This document shows, one piece after another, positions 39,819 through 50,800 of a stretch of 54,416 nucleotides of DNA. The DNA is taken from NCBI GenBank assembly GCA_016185185.1, contig JACPOD010000092.1:1-54416 (forward strand), written 5' to 3'. The first letter of the stretch is position 1, and every line of letters starts with the position of its first letter. The position numbers and the translations under genes were made by a program. The DNA is from Sphingobacteriales bacterium (GTDB lineage Bacteria; Bacteroidota; Bacteroidia; Chitinophagales; Chitinophagaceae). Below the pieces are notes generated by a model that was not told the DNA's origin, did no database searches, and saw only the letters and a list, made by a program, of their open reading frames with translations.

Positions 39819-40792
39819 AAAGCATCCCAGTCACCCGTTTGAACCAGCCATTCGCTTTGCAAAAGCTCTGATTGAAAATTATTATTATTATAAGTACCTA
39901 CAAGAATTTGCTGCTTTGGCAAGAACCTGTCAGGAACTTTAAAAAACATACTACTCCAAAAATCAGGTGCAAATTTTTTACCGGAAAACATACCAATAAA
40001 CCTGCATTTTTCCTGCGAAGCCGTTGCCTTCATAAACGTAAAAAGGGCCGACTTTGCTTCATTATCCAGGTAATGATATTCCATGACTAATAAAATTCTG
40101 CGTTCTTTTATTTCAGTAGTACATAAAACTATATTACCAGTAACCTGGTTGTTTCGTTTGGTGGTATGTATAAAGTAATTAGTGGCTGGTTTTTTTAAAT
40201 ATCTCCAATTCATATAAGCTGCACTACGGTATAATACAATCGTAGTTTGATCAACAATTTTTTTAGCATATTGATCCTGAGCAGAATTAAAATTTTCTGT
40301 ACAGGCTTTTCCCTTACTATTTTTTAAGAAAGGATTGAACTTAATATAAAAACCAAGCTGCATTATGGGCTTATAGCTCAGCCTTAAAGCACCTGAAAAA
40401 CTTTTTTTATTGGGAAATCCGTATAAAAAACTACCGGCAGGTAAATATTCCATAACTGCTTTCATGCACTTTGCAAATAACCACTTCCCCTCTTCTCCTG
40501 GAATTACAGCAACATCTCCGCTTTGCCATATTGTGATGACTTCATTCCTGTTAAGAAAATAATGGGGACAAATTGCTACACTTGCTATAATGGTTTCTTC
40601 TCTTTTGGCCAGTGCAATTTTTGCTTTACCGGCAGGTGTGTTATACTTCCACTCAAAAAACTCAGGGGTAATGTACGAATCATCCATCTCGTACTCTTTA
40701 AAAACATTTTTAAATGCAGCTTTTTGAAACAAACAATACTGCACCAGGTCAATACTGTCTGATTCAACCACCGAAATATTCACTGCATTCAT
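39815..40792 (-). CDS. GNAT-like acetyltransferase family protein
   Basis: This 325-residue protein resembles the GNAT-type proteins found in exopolysaccharide loci. The first domain shows EFFEWKYNTPAGKAKIALA and IWQSGDVAVIPGEEGKWLFAKCM, where an acetyl-CoA pyrophosphate loop would lie. The second ends with MFFKVPDRFLP. No membrane segment is present. The start ATG at 40792 lies 29 nt inside the end of the upstream deacetylase gene, which argues for translational coupling and a joint role in sugar N- or O-modification. The substrate is unknown. Confidence 0.6.
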   Translation of the reverse strand: MNAVNISVVESDSIDLVQYCLFQKAAFKNVFKEYEMDDSYITPEFFEWKYNTPAGKAKIALAKREETIIASVAICPHYFLNRNEVITIWQSGDVAVIPGEEGKWLFAKCMKAVMEYLPAGSFLYGFPNKKSFSGALRLSYKPIMQLGFYIKFNPFLKNSKGKACTENFNSAQDQYAKKIVDQTTIVLYRSAAYMNWRYLKKPATNYFIHTTKRNNQVTGNIVLCTTEIKERRILLVMEYHYLDNEAKSALFTFMKATASQEKCRFIGMFSGKKFAPDFWSSMFFKVPDRFLPKQQILVGTYNNNNFQSELLQSEWLVQTGDWDAF

Positions 40793-41648
40793 TTTTTATA
40801 ATTTTAGCGGTTTCATATTCATCGTCTCTACTCTGGCTGATGAAAAACTTTGTGGCTGATTTTGTCAAAGCCCATTTAACCATCTCTTCAGGTATTGCCC
40901 TGCCGGGATGATATACAATTTCTAAAGAATTGGCTTTTCTTTTCTTTGCTAAAGCAATAGCATTTTTAATGGTTTTTGCTGTCATGTTACCGGAGTATAA
41001 TACACCGGTAATAAGATCAGCATTAGGCTTTGGATAAAGTAATAATGGTTTGTTTAGTTTGTACAGCCAATTAAGAAGAAAACACTTTACCAAATTTATC
41101 CAGAAAAATGGTTTTATAACATCAAGCCAATTCCCGACAACGAATAATTCTTTTGCAAACCTTATTTTTCTTATCTTATATTTTTCAGACAACCTTGTCA
41201 TCGCTTTAAAAAAAGGCGGAAGCATGTGTACATAATTATGACTATCGAGTACATCAATTTTCCTTTCGCCCAGCATTTGATTTATAGATTTTATTTGAGC
41301 ATCCCATTCGTTAAAAACCAGTTCTTCCAATTCTTTTATAAATTGCTTCTTCTTAAGCATTAGTAATAAAGCCTTGTAAAAAGTCAGTCTGAATTTTTTG
41401 TTTTTTAATGCAAGAACTGTATTTGCGCTTGCAGCATTTATGCAAATGCCGTCGGTAAGATTAAGGTGTGCAGACAGCTTAGCTTTTTTTCCCGGATGCG
41501 CTGAAAGACCCTGTTGTATAATATCATAACAGTCAGGGTTAGCTATGATACTAAACCCCTCAATATATCCTTTTTGCCAGCATTCAACAATTCGTTTAGT
41601 AGCTTGTCTCCCGGCTCCCGCATCATCAGCATGAAAAAAGAAATCCAT
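40764..41648 (-). CDS. YdjC/ChbG/HpnK family carbohydrate deacetylase
   Basis: Family members remove N-acetyl groups from sugars (chitobiose in ChbG, a hopanoid sugar in HpnK) using a metal held by Asp and His. The 294-residue protein shows FFHADDAGAG with the Asp pair, LSAHLNLTDG and DSHNYVHMLPP with the His ligands, and VYHPGRAIPEE near the end. It overlaps the GNAT-like gene by 29 nt and sits among glycosyltransferases, so a surface-glycan deacetylase is likely. Confidence 0.85.
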   Translation of the reverse strand: MDFFFHADDAGAGRQATKRIVECWQKGYIEGFSIIANPDCYDIIQQGLSAHPGKKAKLSAHLNLTDGICINAASANTVLALKNKKFRLTFYKALLLMLKKKQFIKELEELVFNEWDAQIKSINQMLGERKIDVLDSHNYVHMLPPFFKAMTRLSEKYKIRKIRFAKELFVVGNWLDVIKPFFWINLVKCFLLNWLYKLNKPLLLYPKPNADLITGVLYSGNMTAKTIKNAIALAKKRKANSLEIVYHPGRAIPEEMVKWALTKSATKFFISQSRDDEYETAKIIKNECSEYFGG

Positions 41649-41727
41649 AGAAATTAAATTATTGAGTGCTGCTTTAACTATTTAATTTTACGCAAGGCCA
41701 TAAAGTTAATTGCTTTTGAATGAATTG

Positions 41728-41735
41728 TATATTTG
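41728..41735 (+). promoter_or_regulatory. Bacteroidota -7 element before the YfhO-like gene
   Basis: TATATTTG fits TAnnTTTG and lies 24 nt before the TTG start at 41760. The -33 side is only T-rich. Confidence 0.4.
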
Positions 41736-41759
41736 ATGGCGAAGAAACAATAATTAACA

Positions 41760-43853
41760 TTGAAAAAAATAAATCCGCATTTAATTTTATTTATCACTCT
41801 TTTAGTGGCTTTCCTGCCCATTGTTTCTTTTTCATTTGCATTAAAAAACGACCTGTTTCTTGGATACTATCCGCCAAAGTTTCTTACAGGTGAAGTCCTA
41901 CACAATGGTGATCTTCCGTTATGGAATCCTTATATATCATTTGGCATACCATTTTATGGAGATATGAACGGTGGCTTCTGGAGTCCGATAACCTGGTTTA
42001 TTGCATCCACCACCGGTTACAATGTTTATATACTTACAATAGAAGTGCTCTTATATTTATGGATAGGCGGATCGGGAATGTATTACTTAACCAGTCATTG
42101 GGTGCAAAATAAAAATATCAGGCTGATTGCTGCGATTGCATTTATGTGCTGTGGTTTTAACATTGGGCATTTACAACATTTAAACTGGATCAGCGGAGCC
42201 GCCTTTTTACCATGGTGCCTGTGGAGTTTTATAAAAGTAAACGTTACCGGTGTATTGAAATACTACCTTGTATCGGCCCTGCTGTTTTATTTTTTCATTT
42301 CTTCAGCACATCCTGGTCTTATCATTTGTACTGTCTATTTGTTTTTATCATTGTTCATTTTATTTTTAATCAGGAGTTATCAAACTGCTGGCTTAAAAGG
42401 GGCATCTCTGATTTCTAAAAGATATTTCTTCTTATTCCTTCTTTTGACAATGTTGTGTGCAGGTATTATAGCGGGGTATACAGACATTATTCCTCATTTT
42501 TCAAGAGGAAATATAGTTTCTTTAAGATCATCGTTAGCCCAACCAACTACTGCACAAAGCTGGGTAAGTCTGTTATTGCCATTTAGCACTACAAAAAACC
42601 AGGATTTGTTTCAAACAGATATTGCTATGCGGAATAGTTATTTCGGGTTATTGCTTTTTATATTTTTACTGTCATCTATTCCCAGACAAAAAACCTTCTG
42701 GCAAAAATTTCTGTTAATTACCGGAATGATTTTTTTATTGCTTTCCACCGGTGGCCTGTTTAAAACAATCGCTTATTATTGCATTCCTTTTGCCGGATAT
42801 ATTCGGCTTAATGGCGAGTTCAGAATTTTCAGCCTGCTATGTTTTATTCCTGCAGCAGCAATTGCATTAGATAAATACCTGAGCGGATCTTATACAATGA
42901 AATTTCCAAAATACTTATCCCTTGTAGTGGCATGTATTGCAGCTATAATAATTACATGGTCCTTATACATGCTTATTCGTGATCATGAAAGTATTTTATT
43001 TGCAAATGTATTCTTTAGCAATCCAGAGTCTTTAAACACTCAACTAAAAAAAATAGTTGATTCAATTAGTTTTTATGACACAATCATAATCCAGGTTACG
43101 ATTCAATTAGTTTTATTGTTTTTACTGATAAAAAATTTAACCAGTAAAAACAGCAAATGGTTATTACTGTTAAGCATTATTGACCTTAGCCTGGCCACTG
43201 AATTAAATTTGCCTTTCACTGGAGTTGGCAAAAACCCGGTCTCACAGCTAAGCAGCATACATAACCACTCGCCAAAAGGTATCATAACTCCTCCAATTCA
43301 GCCGCTTTTTAAAAACGATACCCTGTCACGTTCCGACAGCACCTTAGTTGGTGAATGGGGATTTTATAATAAACAAATAGGCTCTCCCAAAAGAGTCCTG
43401 TATCCTGTTCAGTTAAAAAATACGGTTGCCTATTATACAGCAATGGAAAGGGACAGTACATACAATATGCGAAACAATCCTTTTCTTTTTATAGGGGAAA
43501 CAGAAGGCAATAAAATCATTGCAGATACAAACAATCATATAGCAAATGCCAATATAAAAAGTTTCAGTACGAATAAAATCATACTCGAATTTAACAGCAC
43601 AAAAAACAGCAAGCTGATATTCCTTCAAAATTATTATCCGCACTGGTATTATTATAAGGACGGAAAACGCTATACGATGGATAAAGCTGGAATAAATTTT
43701 ATGAGTGTACCGGTATCAAAAGGAGAAAATGAACTACTCATTCAATTTGAGCCCCAAATAGTAAAGGTTGCTATGATGATAAGCTTTGGAATATTTATTC
43801 TCTATATTTTTCTATTATTCTTTCCCGGGATCAAACCTGCTTTCCTTTCATAG
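41760..43853 (+). CDS. YfhO-like polytopic membrane protein (putative GT-C glycosyltransferase)
   Basis: This 697-residue protein starts at a TTG and has about 12 membrane helices followed by a periplasmic C-terminal domain and a last helix. The first loop carries [21 protein letters not shown], typical of YfhO-type proteins (GT-C fold), some of which glycosylate lipoteichoic acid or other envelope polymers with lipid-linked sugars. The two GtrB-like genes nearby would provide such donors; that is an inference. The length is somewhat shorter than many YfhO proteins. Its 3' end overlaps the convergent hscA gene by 23 nt. Confidence 0.7.
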   Translation: MKKINPHLILFITLLVAFLPIVSFSFALKNDLFLGYYPPKFLTGEVLHNGDLPLWNPYISFGIPFYGDMNGGFWSPITWFIASTTGYNVYILTIEVLLYLWIGGSGMYYLTSHWVQNKNIRLIAAIAFMCCGFNIGHLQHLNWISGAAFLPWCLWSFIKVNVTGVLKYYLVSALLFYFFISSAHPGLIICTVYLFLSLFILFLIRSYQTAGLKGASLISKRYFFLFLLLTMLCAGIIAGYTDIIPHFSRGNIVSLRSSLAQPTTAQSWVSLLLPFSTTKNQDLFQTDIAMRNSYFGLLLFIFLLSSIPRQKTFWQKFLLITGMIFLLLSTGGLFKTIAYYCIPFAGYIRLNGEFRIFSLLCFIPAAAIALDKYLSGSYTMKFPKYLSLVVACIAAIIITWSLYMLIRDHESILFANVFFSNPESLNTQLKKIVDSISFYDTIIIQVTIQLVLLFLLIKNLTSKNSKWLLLLSIIDLSLATELNLPFTGVGKNPVSQLSSIHNHSPKGIITPPIQPLFKNDTLSRSDSTLVGEWGFYNKQIGSPKRVLYPVQLKNTVAYYTAMERDSTYNMRNNPFLFIGETEGNKIIADTNNHIANANIKSFSTNKIILEFNSTKNSKLIFLQNYYPHWYYYKDGKRYTMDKAGINFMSVPVSKGENELLIQFEPQIVKVAMMISFGIFILYIFLLFFPGIKPAFLS

Positions 43854-45687
43854 CCATGGCAATCGCTGAATCCATTAATCTTTCAGCATAAGGCCGGGAT
43901 ATTTCGTTCAATTGTTCAATATGGGTATGAATCAAATCTTTATCCGTCCCATTTAAAACTTGTTGTAATGCATTTATCGCATTTTGTGTTGATTCTATTT
44001 CTGCTGATGTTAGAAAGTTTTTATTCTTGCTGATAAAGTTTTCTGTTGTTTGGATAAGTTGCTCTCCTTCTGTTTTAGCTTCTGTTACAGCCCTGGCAAT
44101 CATGTCTTGCTTTGCATTGGCAATAGAATCGGTCAGCATTTTTTCTACTTCCTCATCGGTTAACCCGTATTGTGGTTTTACTTCTATGCTTTGCTGTATG
44201 CCGCTTCTCAGTTCTTTTGCAGTTACCACCAGTATGCCATCAGCATTTATTAAAAAACTAATTTCCACTTTAGGTATTCCTGCCGGCATACCGGGTATCC
44301 CAGTTAAATTAAATTCTGCCAGTTTACGGTTATCTTTCACCAAATCCCTTTCTCCCTGATAAACAGAAATGCGCATACCAGCCTGTCCGTCTTTTTGAGT
44401 GGTATATTGCCTGGCTGCTTTGGTGGGTATTTTAGAATTACGTGGAATCAACACATCCATTAAACCGCCCATTGTTTCTAATCCAAGGGAAAGCGGTGTA
44501 ATATCAAGCAGTAATACATCCCTGTTGTTCCCGGCCAAAATATCAGCTTGTATAGCAGCACCTAATGCCACTACTTCATCAGGATTTACTTCTGTATGAA
44601 CTTGTTTACCAAAAAACTTACTTACAGAATCCTTCACTAATGGCACTCTTGTTGAACCACCAACCATTACAATTTCATCAATATCAGTAACCGATAAATC
44701 GGCATCTTTTAAAGCCAGGATGCAGCATTCAATTGTTTTATCAACCAGCGATTGTATCAGACTATTAAGTTCATCTTTTGTCAATGTTAGCTCCATTCCT
44801 CTTAATTCGGAAACATAATTATCTGTACTGCTTAATGTTTTTTTTGCTTCTTCAGCTTTCAGTCGAAAGGACTGGGCCAGCATTCTGTCTTCTTTCAAAA
44901 TTTCCGGGCTAATCTCATACTTTCTTATCCAGAATGTAACGATAGCATTATCCATATCATCACCCCCCAGGTAAGTATCACCATTAGTAGAGATTACTTC
45001 AAAAATTCCATTACTTATTTTTAGTACCGACACATCAAATGTTCCACCACCTAAATCATATACGGCAATTGTTTTTTCTTCTTCTTTGTTTAATCCTAAT
45101 CCATAAGCAAGACTTGCGGCAGTTGGCTCATTTACGATCCGGAGAACATCTAACCCTGCTAATTTACCCGCATCCCGGGTAGCCTGTCTTTGAGCATCAT
45201 TAAAATAAGCCGGAACTGTAATGACTGCTTTGTTTACCGGTGTTTTTAAAATATGTTCTGCCCTTTGTTTTAATTCTTTTAGAATAAAAGAAGATAATTC
45301 AATGGGTGAATAAAATTTAGTACCGGCCTGAACTTTTACAAGCCGGTCTGTATTATCATCAATAATCTTATAGGCAAAGAAATCAGAATGAGTTTCGATA
45401 TCATTATACGATTTACCCATTAATCGTTTAGCAGAAAATATAGTATTGTAGGGTTCTGTAATAAGATGTTTTTTTGCTTCCTCTCCCACAACCACATTAT
45501 CATATTGATCAAAATAAATTACGGAAGGAACCAACGAGCTGCTGTTATGTTCCCGTAAGGCTACAGGTTTCTTACTTTCCGGATGTATGATGGCTACCAG
45601 GCTGTTGGTAGTACCCAAATCTATACCAACAATAATTTCTTCCTGCTGCAAACTGCCCGTAGATAAATTGATTCCGATCTTTGCCAT
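43831..45687 (-). CDS. hscA: Fe-S cluster assembly chaperone HscA (Hsp70 family)
   Basis: HscA is a specialised Hsp70 that helps move clusters from IscU to target proteins. The N-terminus [12 protein letters not shown] followed by [15 protein letters not shown] is typical of HscA rather than DnaK. The ATPase motifs [28 protein letters not shown] and [11 protein letters not shown] are present, and the substrate domain follows. The 618-residue length agrees with HscA. The gene stands alone here, away from other isc genes, with a possible promoter at 45736-45743. Confidence 0.9.
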   Translation of the reverse strand: MAKIGINLSTGSLQQEEIIVGIDLGTTNSLVAIIHPESKKPVALREHNSSSLVPSVIYFDQYDNVVVGEEAKKHLITEPYNTIFSAKRLMGKSYNDIETHSDFFAYKIIDDNTDRLVKVQAGTKFYSPIELSSFILKELKQRAEHILKTPVNKAVITVPAYFNDAQRQATRDAGKLAGLDVLRIVNEPTAASLAYGLGLNKEEEKTIAVYDLGGGTFDVSVLKISNGIFEVISTNGDTYLGGDDMDNAIVTFWIRKYEISPEILKEDRMLAQSFRLKAEEAKKTLSSTDNYVSELRGMELTLTKDELNSLIQSLVDKTIECCILALKDADLSVTDIDEIVMVGGSTRVPLVKDSVSKFFGKQVHTEVNPDEVVALGAAIQADILAGNNRDVLLLDITPLSLGLETMGGLMDVLIPRNSKIPTKAARQYTTQKDGQAGMRISVYQGERDLVKDNRKLAEFNLTGIPGMPAGIPKVEISFLINADGILVVTAKELRSGIQQSIEVKPQYGLTDEEVEKMLTDSIANAKQDMIARAVTEAKTEGEQLIQTTENFISKNKNFLTSAEIESTQNAINALQQVLNGTDKDLIHTHIEQLNEISRPYAERLMDSAIAMAMKGKQV

Positions 45688-45735
45688 GAAACCTGCTATT
45701 TATTTAAAAAGGTCTATTTTTAATTTTTGAAGGCA

Positions 45736-45743
45736 CAAATTTA
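45736..45743 (-). promoter_or_regulatory. Bacteroidota -7 element upstream of hscA
   Basis: The minus strand reads TAAATTTG, a TAnnTTTG match 48 nt before the hscA ATG. T-rich sequence lies about 21 nt further upstream. Confidence 0.5.
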
Positions 45744-45781
45744 GGCAATGCCTTTTAAACCCATTAAAAAAACTGCCTGGT

Positions 45782-46890
45782 ATGCTTTTTAATTCGCTGG
45801 AGTTTGCCATTTTTTTTCCGGTAGTTACCTTACTCTACTTTTTGGTTCCTTATAAATTACGATGGCTTCATTTATTGATAGCTAGTTGTATTTTTTATGC
45901 CGCCTTTATACCATCATACCTGCTTATTCTTTTATTGCTAATACTGATTGATTTTTTTAGCGGGATTTTAATTGAAAAGAGTACGATACATAAAAAAAAA
46001 TGGCTCATCCTTAGTATTGCTGCAAATATCGGGCTGTTATGTGTGTTTAAATATTATGATTTTTTTATTGCAAATATAAATGCAGGAACCGGCACTAATT
46101 TTTTATTGCTGAACTGGGCTTTACCCATCGGGCTTTCTTTTCATACATTTCAATCTATGAGTTACACAATTGAAGTGTACAGGGGAAAACAAAATGCAAT
46201 TCGTCATTTTGGCTACTATGCATTATATGTAATGTTTTATCCGCAATTGGTAGCTGGTCCGATAGAAAGGCCCTATCATTTGTTTCCTCAATTTTTTACT
46301 GTCCAAAAATTTTCAACTGAAAAATTATACGAAGGATTACGGTTAATGGCATGGGGATTTTTTAAGAAATTAGTTATTGCCGACAGAATTGGTGAATATG
46401 TTGATGTTGTTTTTAAAAACCCCGCTGATGTAAATGCAGGGAATATATGGCTGGCTGTTTTCTATTTTTCCATTCAGATCTATGCTGATTTTTCGGGTTA
46501 TTCTGACATTGCCATTGGAGCTGCAAGATGTATGGGCATTGATTTAATGATAAATTTTAACCGGCCTTATTTCTCTTTAAATATCCGTGAGTTCTGGACC
46601 CGGTGGCATATCTCTCTTTCTACCTGGTTCAGGGATTATTTATACATACCAATGGGTGGTAACAGAAAAGGCAGTACCAAACCATCAATACACAATACGG
46701 AAATTTTACATTGTTGTTCACTTTTGCAAGTATTGCCTATATGTTTATTGCAGAGAAAAGAACAACTCCACTGCTATTAAACCTGAATAATAAAAAAATT
46801 ACCGATCTGTTATTTTTTAGTGTAACCCTGCTTTTGATAATCTTTTTCGGGATGTTTACAAAAACAAATTTTATTTATTTTCAGTTCTGA
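45782..46890 (+). pseudogene. MBOAT family O-acyltransferase (AlgI/DltB-like), internally deleted
   Basis: MBOAT enzymes move acyl groups across the inner membrane to O-acetylate extracellular polysaccharide. The first 300 residues are intact: LFNSLEFAIFF, QSMSYTIEVYRG, YPQLVAGPIERP, GYSDIAIGAARCMGI, FWTRWHISLSTWFRDYLYIP and MGGNRKG. The frame then drifts out and stops at 46780. The true C-terminus is recognisable in another frame up to the TGA at 46888-46890 (TLLFTFASIAYMFIAEK, then FTKTNFIYFQF). About 369 residues remain of the usual 470-480, so roughly 110 residues (about 330 bp) are missing. The lost part holds the WHG motif with the catalytic His. The start of the SGNH-like partner gene follows after 2 nt. 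Confidence 0.88.
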
Positions 46891-46892
46891 TT

Positions 46893-47858
46893 ATGCTTGC
46901 AAAACGCTTTATATTCATATTGTTGCTAACGTACATAGTTGCGCTGGTTGCAGGGTTCATATTTGACAAACGTTATAAGCAAAGGAATCAACTGGCTTTT
47001 TTTGACAAGATGGACACCATATTAAATGGAACCGTTGAATATGATGCAGTATATATTGGCAATTCAAGAACTCACTTTGGAATCAATCCTTTTTATATTG
47101 ATTCCATAACCGGTTTCAAATCATTTAACCTTGGTCAGGGTGGTTCAGATGCAGAAGAGATGTTACTGTACTCCGCTCTTTATCTCAAAAGTCATAAACC
47201 TCCTAAGTTTGCTGTATTAACACTGGATGGCTCTACTGTCATTAAGCACAATCGTCTTAAAGACCGGTATTGGAATCTATTCCTGTTAAAAAATGATACA
47301 ATAAATATGTATATGAGCAAAGCGGGTTTTAATACTACGCTGATCAAATACCTGCCTTTTTTAAAATATGCCTATTTTGATGAATACAGCCGCAGTTCAA
47401 TATTTTTAAAAGAATTGTATATACCCAGGTTTGATCATAACCTCTACAATGGATTTGCAAATACGCATCAAACGATTACCAGCGACACAACTAATTGGTT
47501 TAAAAAACAAATTTTTAACCCGCTTGATGAAAAGCCGGCGGATGAAAAAGTTAATGATACCGCAGTCAGAAATTTAAAAAAGATTATAGCACTATTTAAG
47601 ACGAGTGGCACAAATGTTATAATCGTTTATCCCCCTGGAATTAAATCGACCGACGAAAAGAGAATCAATTATGGAATTGCAGTTGATTCCGTTTATAGCA
47701 ACATGAGCAAAGAATTTAATATTCCAATTTTCGACGTAAATAAGAGATACAGCTTTCCTCAAAAATATTTTTCGGATGTTTCCCACCTTAATGAGCCCGG
47801 AACAAGAATATTTTCCAGGTTCATTGGGCAGTATTTAGATAGTTTATCTAAGAAATGA
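46893..47858 (+). CDS. SGNH-hydrolase-like protein, probable partner of the MBOAT acyltransferase
   Basis: This 321-residue protein has one N-terminal membrane anchor (FIFILLLTYIVALVAGFIF) and a periplasmic domain. YIGNSRTHFGINP resembles the block with the nucleophile Ser of SGNH/GDSL hydrolases. Near the C-terminus DVSHLNEPGTRIFS supplies an Asp-x-x-His pair in the expected place. Such proteins act with AlgI-type MBOAT enzymes, as AlgJ/AlgX do for alginate. The 2-nt gap to the MBOAT gene supports this. It is convergent with porU, 10 nt away. Confidence 0.7.
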   Translation: MLAKRFIFILLLTYIVALVAGFIFDKRYKQRNQLAFFDKMDTILNGTVEYDAVYIGNSRTHFGINPFYIDSITGFKSFNLGQGGSDAEEMLLYSALYLKSHKPPKFAVLTLDGSTVIKHNRLKDRYWNLFLLKNDTINMYMSKAGFNTTLIKYLPFLKYAYFDEYSRSSIFLKELYIPRFDHNLYNGFANTHQTITSDTTNWFKKQIFNPLDEKPADEKVNDTAVRNLKKIIALFKTSGTNVIIVYPPGIKSTDEKRINYGIAVDSVYSNMSKEFNIPIFDVNKRYSFPQKYFSDVSHLNEPGTRIFSRFIGQYLDSLSKK

Positions 47859-47868
47859 CAATTACAGA

Positions 47869-50800
47869 TTATCTCATCAGGTACATTTTTCCATAGCCAT
47901 TGTTAAAGTATTTATCTGTCATATCATCACCTGCTTTATACTTATCTAGAGATTTACCGTTAAGATTGGTGATTACCCTGTACAAATAAACACCATTACC
48001 TAATTTTTGACCAAACTGATCTGTCCCATCCCATTTAAACTCGGTAATATTTCTTCCTATATGTATCGGGCCAAGTTCTTCTTTGGTAATTTCCCTTACA
48101 ATCTTGCCTGTGATCGTTAATATTTGAATACGTATGTTCTGTGGGATTTCACTTCCTGTAACGGTAAATACAAATGCAGTAGAAGTTGTAAACGGATTGG
48201 GATAATTAAGCATGTTTGAGATCATTGGCTTATTGATCACATTAAAAAGTACCCGGTAAGCAGTTTGCCCGGCTTTATTCCCATTTACATCTTTAGCAGT
48301 TACCAGTAATTCATATTGCCCATCCTGCAGGAATGTTGGGAAATAATTTATTACAGCATTATTATCTGTACCACTTACTGCTGGTGTAAATTGTATTTCA
48401 GCGCTGTTAAATGGTATATCTTTTAATGTACCGTTCGGGAACCGCACCTGTAGCCTGAATAAGGACGTATCGTTCAACAATAAATACTGACTGTTATCTT
48501 TTAATTTTATTTGGATATTAGGCTTGGAAGAAACTATATCCTTGCTTAAAATACGAATACCATCAAAGGTTACATCCAGTACAGGACTGTATTTATCTTC
48601 ATTCACTACAAAATTCTTATAAAAGAAATTATTGAACAGATATTTTTCCGGCACTACTCCATCGGGGTTAACCATAAAGAACATGGAATTGTTTCCATAA
48701 TAATCTTTTGAATTGAGAACGAAAGAAATGGTTGCCACCTCACCGGGTGCTAATGTTTTAAGCTTAGGAATTAAAATATCATGCGGCACATTATTTTTAT
48801 CTGTAATAACACATTTAACGATTAAGCTATCTTCAAAAACTTTATCACTAATATTTTTAAATGCAACCTTTAAAGAAACATTTTCACCCTGTTCAACCAC
48901 ATCTTTAAATTCATAAGTAATATTTGGCGACAACACACCTTCCGGAAGTGTGGTAGCTGCAAGTCTCCAGTATTTCAGCTGATTGGGAGATGAGTGGAGA
49001 GTGTCTGTATTACTCATCCTTAATTTTACAAAAGGATAAACAGATGCATCTATAAAACTGATGGAGGTGTCTTTAGCAGGAGCAACAATAGCAAGTGAAA
49101 CCTGATCTCCTGTCTTAGTTTGACCAATTACCTCTATGTTTACACTATCAGGTTCCGCTTCAAGATTTGTTCCATCCCAATGAAGTTCATCCCATGATTT
49201 TACTGGCCCAAACCACGGCGATTCAATTTGGCCGGTATTAATTAAACCTCTCAGATTGAAATTCTTTACAAGCCAGTCTTTAGGGCCACCCACATATTGT
49301 TGCAATGAAAATGATATATCATTTTTCTTAAAGGCAAAGATCATAGGTTTGTTCGTACGGAATGAGTCAATCAAATCAAACCCAAACTGTTTAAAGGTAT
49401 GATACAATGAAACTCCGCTCCCAAGGTATGAGGTATCCGACATTAATTCAGCGGCACCAATTTGATTAAAGCTTACATCAGCAGCCGTATTTGTAATAAT
49501 AATATAATTACTATCCGGCACCATCTTTAAAAAATCCATTGCCTTGCGCCTGCTGGAAGAATCTAAATAAGAATATTCAAACCAGTTTCTGTAAGGTCTT
49601 GCACAAATAGGGCGGCTTCCGTACATCCCTGTAGATCCCTGATTGAAATTTTTCCATGGGCGCAATGTCTTCCCGTCTAAGACGGTTATCTGGAAGGCAA
49701 AATAAGTACAGTTATAAACATTAATATTTTCCACATCCAGCGCCATATCAAGCTTGTCATTTACGAAATAGGGATAAGATCCTGTGCGAACCAGCAAATT
49801 TCTGTCTGTTACCTTATATTTAAATGTTCTGTCTGTTGAATCAAGGAAGATATTATAGTATGAATTATTCAGATACTGATAATAATGTGATTGATTGAAA
49901 CCCTCCGATGAGTTAGGCAGGTAAATAAAAGATGCATTATTCCAAATAATATTATTCGTTGAAGGGTCTCCTACTCCTGTACGCCAATAATAAACAATAC
50001 CCGCAATAAAATTGACATTAGGGGTAAAACTAATTAAACCCCCGCTGTTCGTTACATTGGCAGAAACTTTCAACGGGGAGTTAAACTTCATAGTAGTATC
50101 GAGCTCCATTAAATATTGCTGACTGGATTGTAAAACATTAGCAGTACTGGCACTGAAAGTAATATTTTGCTTATTTATGATGGCATAATTAACAGGGTAA
50201 ATTGGGCGTAATTCGTTTTCATAAATAAAAACATCTTTAGTTACAGTATTATTTGTTTCACAAATTTCATCTACAGCATTATCTGCGTCCACAATAAAGG
50301 TTAATTTATTTACACCTTTGTCTCTCAATGGTAATATTGGTAAAACCAATTCCATAGAGTCGGCATATTGTATCCCAGGTATTTTTTGATCATAAATTAC
50401 TTCTTCGTGCCCGTCAACCGGGTATTGACGCTTTACAATAACCCTTATTGAATCGTTAACACCTTTCCCAATATTCATTATTTTAAAAGACACTTTAAAG
50501 TTGGATTCAGCGATGGAGATAAACTGTGGGGAGATACCTATTAATGAAGGCTCTACCGCATAATCAGGCTTGGCAAAATTTACTGAATGAATTGCGGGAT
50601 CTCCATTGAGATTAATCTGCTCAGAATGTTGACGATTATAAAAATCATCTTCTGAATAAGTTTTCATGATATAATCTACTGTTCCCTTACTGATTTCACC
50701 AAACGTTTTACCATACATTTTTTTGGACATGTTTGTATAAAACTCTTGGGTATAAAAGTGGAGGAAGTTAACAATCCCCAGGTGCGTACTGGCTAAGAAA

